Below, in pieces: positions 25,805 through 27,487 of a DNA stretch of 27,487 nucleotides; position 1 is the stretch's first letter; each line of letters begins with the position of its first letter. This stretch comes from Bacteroidota bacterium (GTDB lineage Bacteria; Bacteroidota; Bacteroidia; B-17B0; Aurantibacillaceae). The position numbers and the translations under genes were made by a program. A model generated the notes under the pieces. The model saw only the letters and a list, made by a program, of their open reading frames with translations. It was not told the origin of the DNA and did not search any database. The DNA lies in contig JANYGR010000488.1 in the NCBI GenBank assembly GCA_025359355.1, forward strand, positions 1 through 27,487, given 5' to 3'.

Positions 25805-26389
25805 ATGAAAACACTATTTATACAGGTACTGCTCATTTTTTCATTAACTAATAGTATAGTTGGTCAGACTGATTTTTTTAATAAACTTTCTGAAGCCGCA
25901 ATCCTGTTAACGAAACAAGAGGTTAATTATGATCCAAGTTATTTTACGATAAAATATCCAAATGGTGATGTTCCTATTAATAAAGGAGTTTGCACAGATG
26001 TGATCATAAGAGCGTATCGAAAACTTGGGATTGATTTACAACAATCTGTCCATGAGGATATGAAAAATCATTTTGAAAAGTATCCTAAAACTTGGGGATT
26101 AAAAAAAACAGACACGAACATTGACCACAGAAGAGTGCCAAATTTGATGGTTTTCTTTACTCGACACGGGAAAGAGAAGCCTACAACCAATAACGCAAAG
26201 AATTATTTGCCTGGAGATATTGTTTGTTGGAACTTAGGTGGCGCTATAACTCATATTGGACTTGTGGTAAATAAAAAATCAACGGATGGAAAGCGTTATC
26301 TAGTCGTACATAATATTGGTGCTGGACAAGTACTTGCCGACTGTTTATTTGAGTTTAAAATTATCGGACATTATACTTACGAAAAATAA
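25805..26389 (+). CDS. DUF1287 family protein, putative exported cysteine hydrolase
   Basis: 194 aa with a signal peptide ending near VGQTD (~residue 21). The DUF1287 hallmark is clear: YPNGDVPINKGVCTDVIIRAYRKLGIDLQ with Cys63, VHEDM, PGDIVCWNLGG, THIGLV with His150, and VVHNIGAG with His169. The Cys/His/His order matches NlpC/P60-like hydrolases that cut cell-wall peptides, but no activity has been assigned to this family that I know of. It is 14 bp from the TraB fusion gene and should be co-transcribed with it. A hairpin follows at 26418. Confidence 0.85.
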   Translation: MKTLFIQVLLIFSLTNSIVGQTDFFNKLSEAAILLTKQEVNYDPSYFTIKYPNGDVPINKGVCTDVIIRAYRKLGIDLQQSVHEDMKNHFEKYPKTWGLKKTDTNIDHRRVPNLMVFFTRHGKEKPTTNNAKNYLPGDIVCWNLGGAITHIGLVVNKKSTDGKRYLVVHNIGAGQVLADCLFEFKIIGHYTYEK

Positions 26390-26417
26390 AAAAGCCTTAA
26401 CGCAGTATGTAAGATTG

Positions 26418-26449
26418 AAGAGTTGAAAAATTACAACTCTTATTTCTTT
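26418..26449. terminator. Probable terminator between convergent DUF1287 and NrnA-type genes
   Basis: An 8-bp perfect stem, AAGAGTTG (26418-26425) with CAACTCTT (26434-26441), encloses AAAAATTA. It is followed on the plus strand by ATTTCTTT, a usable but imperfect T-run. The right arm overlaps the last two bases of the minus-strand stop codon. On the minus strand the tail is not T-rich, so it may act mainly on the plus transcript. Confidence 0.6.
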
Positions 26450-27459
26450 AAAATATCTTTTTTATAAAGTGGTATTAATTCTAAAAACTGGTTAACTGTT
26501 TTTTGTAAATCATTCACATCGCCTCTTCCGCCAGCAGCATTGATATGTCCGCCACCATTAAAGTATTTACGAGCAAACTGATTCACATCAAAGCTACCTT
26601 TGCTTCTGAAAGAAATTTTTATTTTCCCTTCACCTTCTGTAAAAAATGCGCAAAACGTAATGCCTTTAATAGAGAAAGGATAGTTGACAATACCCTCAGT
26701 ATCACCTTTTTGATAATCAAATTTTTGTAATTCTTTTTCGGTTAAAGCCATATAAGCCGTTTGCAATTCAGGAATAACTACCATTTTTTCGGTAAGGCAA
26801 TAACCTAATAATTTTACGCGACTTTGGCTATAAGTATCATAAATAGCCGAATGGACAGTACTTGGTTTTAATCCGGTGCTTAATAATTCAGCTAAAATTC
26901 TGTGTGTAGTAGGCGTTACGCTATCAAAACGAAACGACCCAGTATCTGTCATAATTCCGATGTAAAGACAAGCAGCAATATCTTGATCTATTAATTTTTT
27001 GCCACCTAAGCCACAAATAAATTCATATACTAATTCGCAGGTAGAGCAGGCTGCTACATCATGATACATTAGGTTAGCGTAGTTCTCTGGTTGTTGATGA
27101 TGATCAATTAATATTTTTTTTGCAAGAGATGTTTTTAATAAATCTCCCAAAGATTCTAAACGTGATAAGCTATTAAAATCTAATGTGAAAATTAAATCGC
27201 TTTTATGAACAATCGCTGTTGCCTTTTTTTGTTGCTTAGTATAAGCAATTACTTTTTTGTTGCCAGGTAACCAATGTAAAAAATCGGGATACTCATTTGG
27301 CGTAATCACAGTCACGCTTTTGTCCATTTTTACTAAATAATTATATAAAGCTAATGAAGAGCCCATCGCATCACCATCCGGATTATAATGAGTGACAATA
27401 ACGATGTTGTTTGATTTGGAGATTAAGCTTTTGAATTTAGTAAAGGAATCTTTTTGCAT
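26440..27459 (-). CDS. nrnA: DHH/DHHA1 phosphoesterase, NrnA-like oligoribonuclease / pAp phosphatase
   Basis: 339 aa, normal for NrnA. Cytosolic metal-dependent enzyme that degrades short RNA oligomers and, in many members, hydrolyses 3'-phosphoadenosine 5'-phosphate; some relatives act on cyclic dinucleotides. DHH-domain motifs: THYNPDGDAMGS with His24, Asp28 and Asp30; LDFN with Asp94; IDHHQQP with Asp119-His120-His121; IMTDTGSFRF. The DHHA1 domain ends with GGGHINAAGG (~301-310). The ATG at 27459 is preceded by a perfect TAnnTTTG element. The symbol is given by family, so the exact substrate stays open. Confidence 0.88.
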   Translation of the reverse strand: MQKDSFTKFKSLISKSNNIVIVTHYNPDGDAMGSSLALYNYLVKMDKSVTVITPNEYPDFLHWLPGNKKVIAYTKQQKKATAIVHKSDLIFTLDFNSLSRLESLGDLLKTSLAKKILIDHHQQPENYANLMYHDVAACSTCELVYEFICGLGGKKLIDQDIAACLYIGIMTDTGSFRFDSVTPTTHRILAELLSTGLKPSTVHSAIYDTYSQSRVKLLGYCLTEKMVVIPELQTAYMALTEKELQKFDYQKGDTEGIVNYPFSIKGITFCAFFTEGEGKIKISFRSKGSFDVNQFARKYFNGGGHINAAGGRGDVNDLQKTVNQFLELIPLYKKDILKK

Positions 27460-27477
27460 GTTAAAAATTTAGAAAGA

Positions 27478-27485
27478 CAAATTTA
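27478..27485 (-). promoter_or_regulatory. -7 promoter element of the nrnA-like gene
   Basis: TAAATTTG on the minus strand matches the Bacteroidota -7 consensus TAnnTTTG exactly, 18 bp before the ATG at 27459. The -33 region falls outside the window. Confidence 0.55.
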
Positions 27486-27487
27486 GG

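Overview
The window is an AT-rich chromosomal segment from a member of the Bacteroidota. The evidence is a C-terminal type IX secretion (T9SS) sorting domain on a large exported protein, the Bacteroidota -7 promoter element TAnnTTTG ahead of several genes, absence of clear Shine-Dalgarno sites, and typical Bacteroidota families (PD40/TPR envelope proteins, WG repeats, DUF1287, a glycerol-acyltransferase of the NHRD type). The order or genus cannot be fixed from this sequence. No tRNA, rRNA, transposase, integrase, phage gene or CRISPR array was seen.

Layout. 1-1233: 5'-truncated mtaB, a tRNA methylthiotransferase. 1248-5155 on the minus strand: an exported TPR/PD40 protein, a POT peptide transporter and a MarC-type membrane protein. 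5230-5727: a small lipoprotein, followed by a REP-like palindromic repeat (5745-5821). 5869-6402 (minus): a HEAT-like helical protein. 6476-10014 (plus): a tight three-gene operon of a PaaK-like adenylate-forming ligase, an exported WG-repeat protein and an acyltransferase. 10015-10397: a 383-bp non-coding convergent spacer rich in palindromes and duplicated segments. 13936-10398 (minus): a two-gene cassette of a 144-aa exported protein of unknown function and a ~1024-aa T9SS cargo with BNR, PKD and jelly-roll domains.

14290-17047 (plus): guaB (IMP dehydrogenase), def (peptide deformylase) and a TPR-like lipoprotein. 17179-18132 (minus): Sua5/TsaC, which makes the threonylcarbamoyl-AMP used for t6A; MtaB at the left edge modifies t6A further, so the window holds an early and a late step of one tRNA pathway, about 16 kb apart. 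18202-19583 (plus): a membrane-anchored TPR protein, a strong Rho-independent terminator, and ribH. 19676-20317 (minus): MgtC-like protein. 20552-21762 (plus): two overlapping beta-barrel-type outer-membrane proteins. 22035-26389 (plus): a 1251-aa TraB/GumN fusion protein and, 14 bp later, a DUF1287 putative cysteine hydrolase. 26440-27459 (minus): NrnA-type DHH phosphoesterase with its own promoter at the right edge.

Most of the window is ordinary core and envelope content. The least explained parts are the two-gene T9SS cassette, the TraB fusion with its three internal repeats and DUF1287 neighbour, the ligase/WG/acyltransferase operon, and the structured intergenic repeats. I saw no clear evidence for a complete new defence or mobile system. 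All functional calls rest on motif reading by eye, without database searches.
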